A DNA stretch of 30,495 nucleotides from NCBI GenBank assembly GCA_020650975.1, contig JAIPMN010013886.1:5971-36465 (forward strand), in the 5' to 3' direction. The stretch is from Apostichopus californicus (lineage: Eukaryota; Echinodermata; Holothuroidea; Aspidochirotida; Stichopodidae). The notes beneath the pieces are model-generated. The model made no database searches. It was not told the DNA's origin and saw only the letters and a list, made by a program, of their open reading frames with translations. Of this stretch, positions 30,218 to 30,495 are shown piece after piece. Made by a program: the position numbers and the translations under genes. Numbering within the stretch: position 1 is the first letter of the stretch; each line of letters opens with the position of its first letter.

Positions 30218-30495
30218 CTGCGAATTGAAGGGAAATATATATTTAGCAAAAATAAAACCCTATTATACAGTAACGGTGCACTGTCAAGGGAAGGAAATTA
30301 ATCTCTTGCAATGTCTAATTGTTTTCTTTCAGACACAGGAAAACTCTTCTAAGAATATCAATGATACTCAGACATGATTATACATATTCAACTATTTACC
30401 ATTAAAAATACACTATTGACTATACACTACAGTGAATTGGCTCAGTTGATGGATGAATGAAAATCCAGACGGATCGATGGATGGACGATTGTTGG

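Overview
The window reads as animal nuclear DNA: AT-rich, intron-rich, full of decayed mobile elements and satellites, with no bacterial-style gene packing. The gene content and repeat style suggest a marine invertebrate deuterostome, perhaps an echinoderm such as a sea cucumber. That is an inference from style; no diagnostic host gene proves it.

The main content is a tandem pair of minus-strand genes for a bacterial-type solute-binding protein domain (SBP family 3, the amino-acid-binding fold of HisJ/GlnH). Gene A occupies 20423 down to 9985. Seven coding exons were worked out with matching splice sites and phases: 217, 67, 53, 129, 200, 72 and 214 bp, 317 codons plus one base. It starts with a short cytoplasmic tail and one membrane anchor, followed by a complete two-lobe binding domain with eight extracellular cysteines. 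A short last exon was not found. Gene B enters from the right edge, and only its last two recognisable exons lie inside (30217-30146 and 29448-29235). They have the same lengths and phases as exons 6 and 7 of gene A and are about half identical in protein, so the genes are old head-to-tail duplicates. Nothing between the two lobes encodes a channel pore, so these are not ionotropic glutamate receptors.

Left part (1-9984): a doubtful terminal exon at the edge, a dispersed ~145-bp repeat family (2400-2790 reversed, 4640-5450 forward), an inverted-repeat element (3553-4275) and a 1,350-bp non-autonomous hAT-like transposon with a perfect 8-bp target duplication (6574-7923). Middle (9985-20423): gene A, whose introns carry tRNA-derived elements, a hAT-like MITE (14488-14863), a ~53-bp minisatellite made from the splice acceptor and start of exon 2, and a ~123-bp tandem array. 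Between A and B (20424-29234): another copy of the ~145-bp family inside the end of intron 1, then a 28-bp minisatellite, a decayed L1/Tx1-clade LINE on the minus strand, a hammerhead-like motif, a nest of hAT-like elements, and a ~690-bp GATGAA-type satellite with internal higher-order structure. Intron 6 of gene B holds a ~270-bp palindrome.

The two SBP genes are the only convincing host genes. They probably act at the cell surface, with the binding domain outside the cell, possibly sensing or capturing small polar ligands such as amino acids; ligand and partner are unknown.
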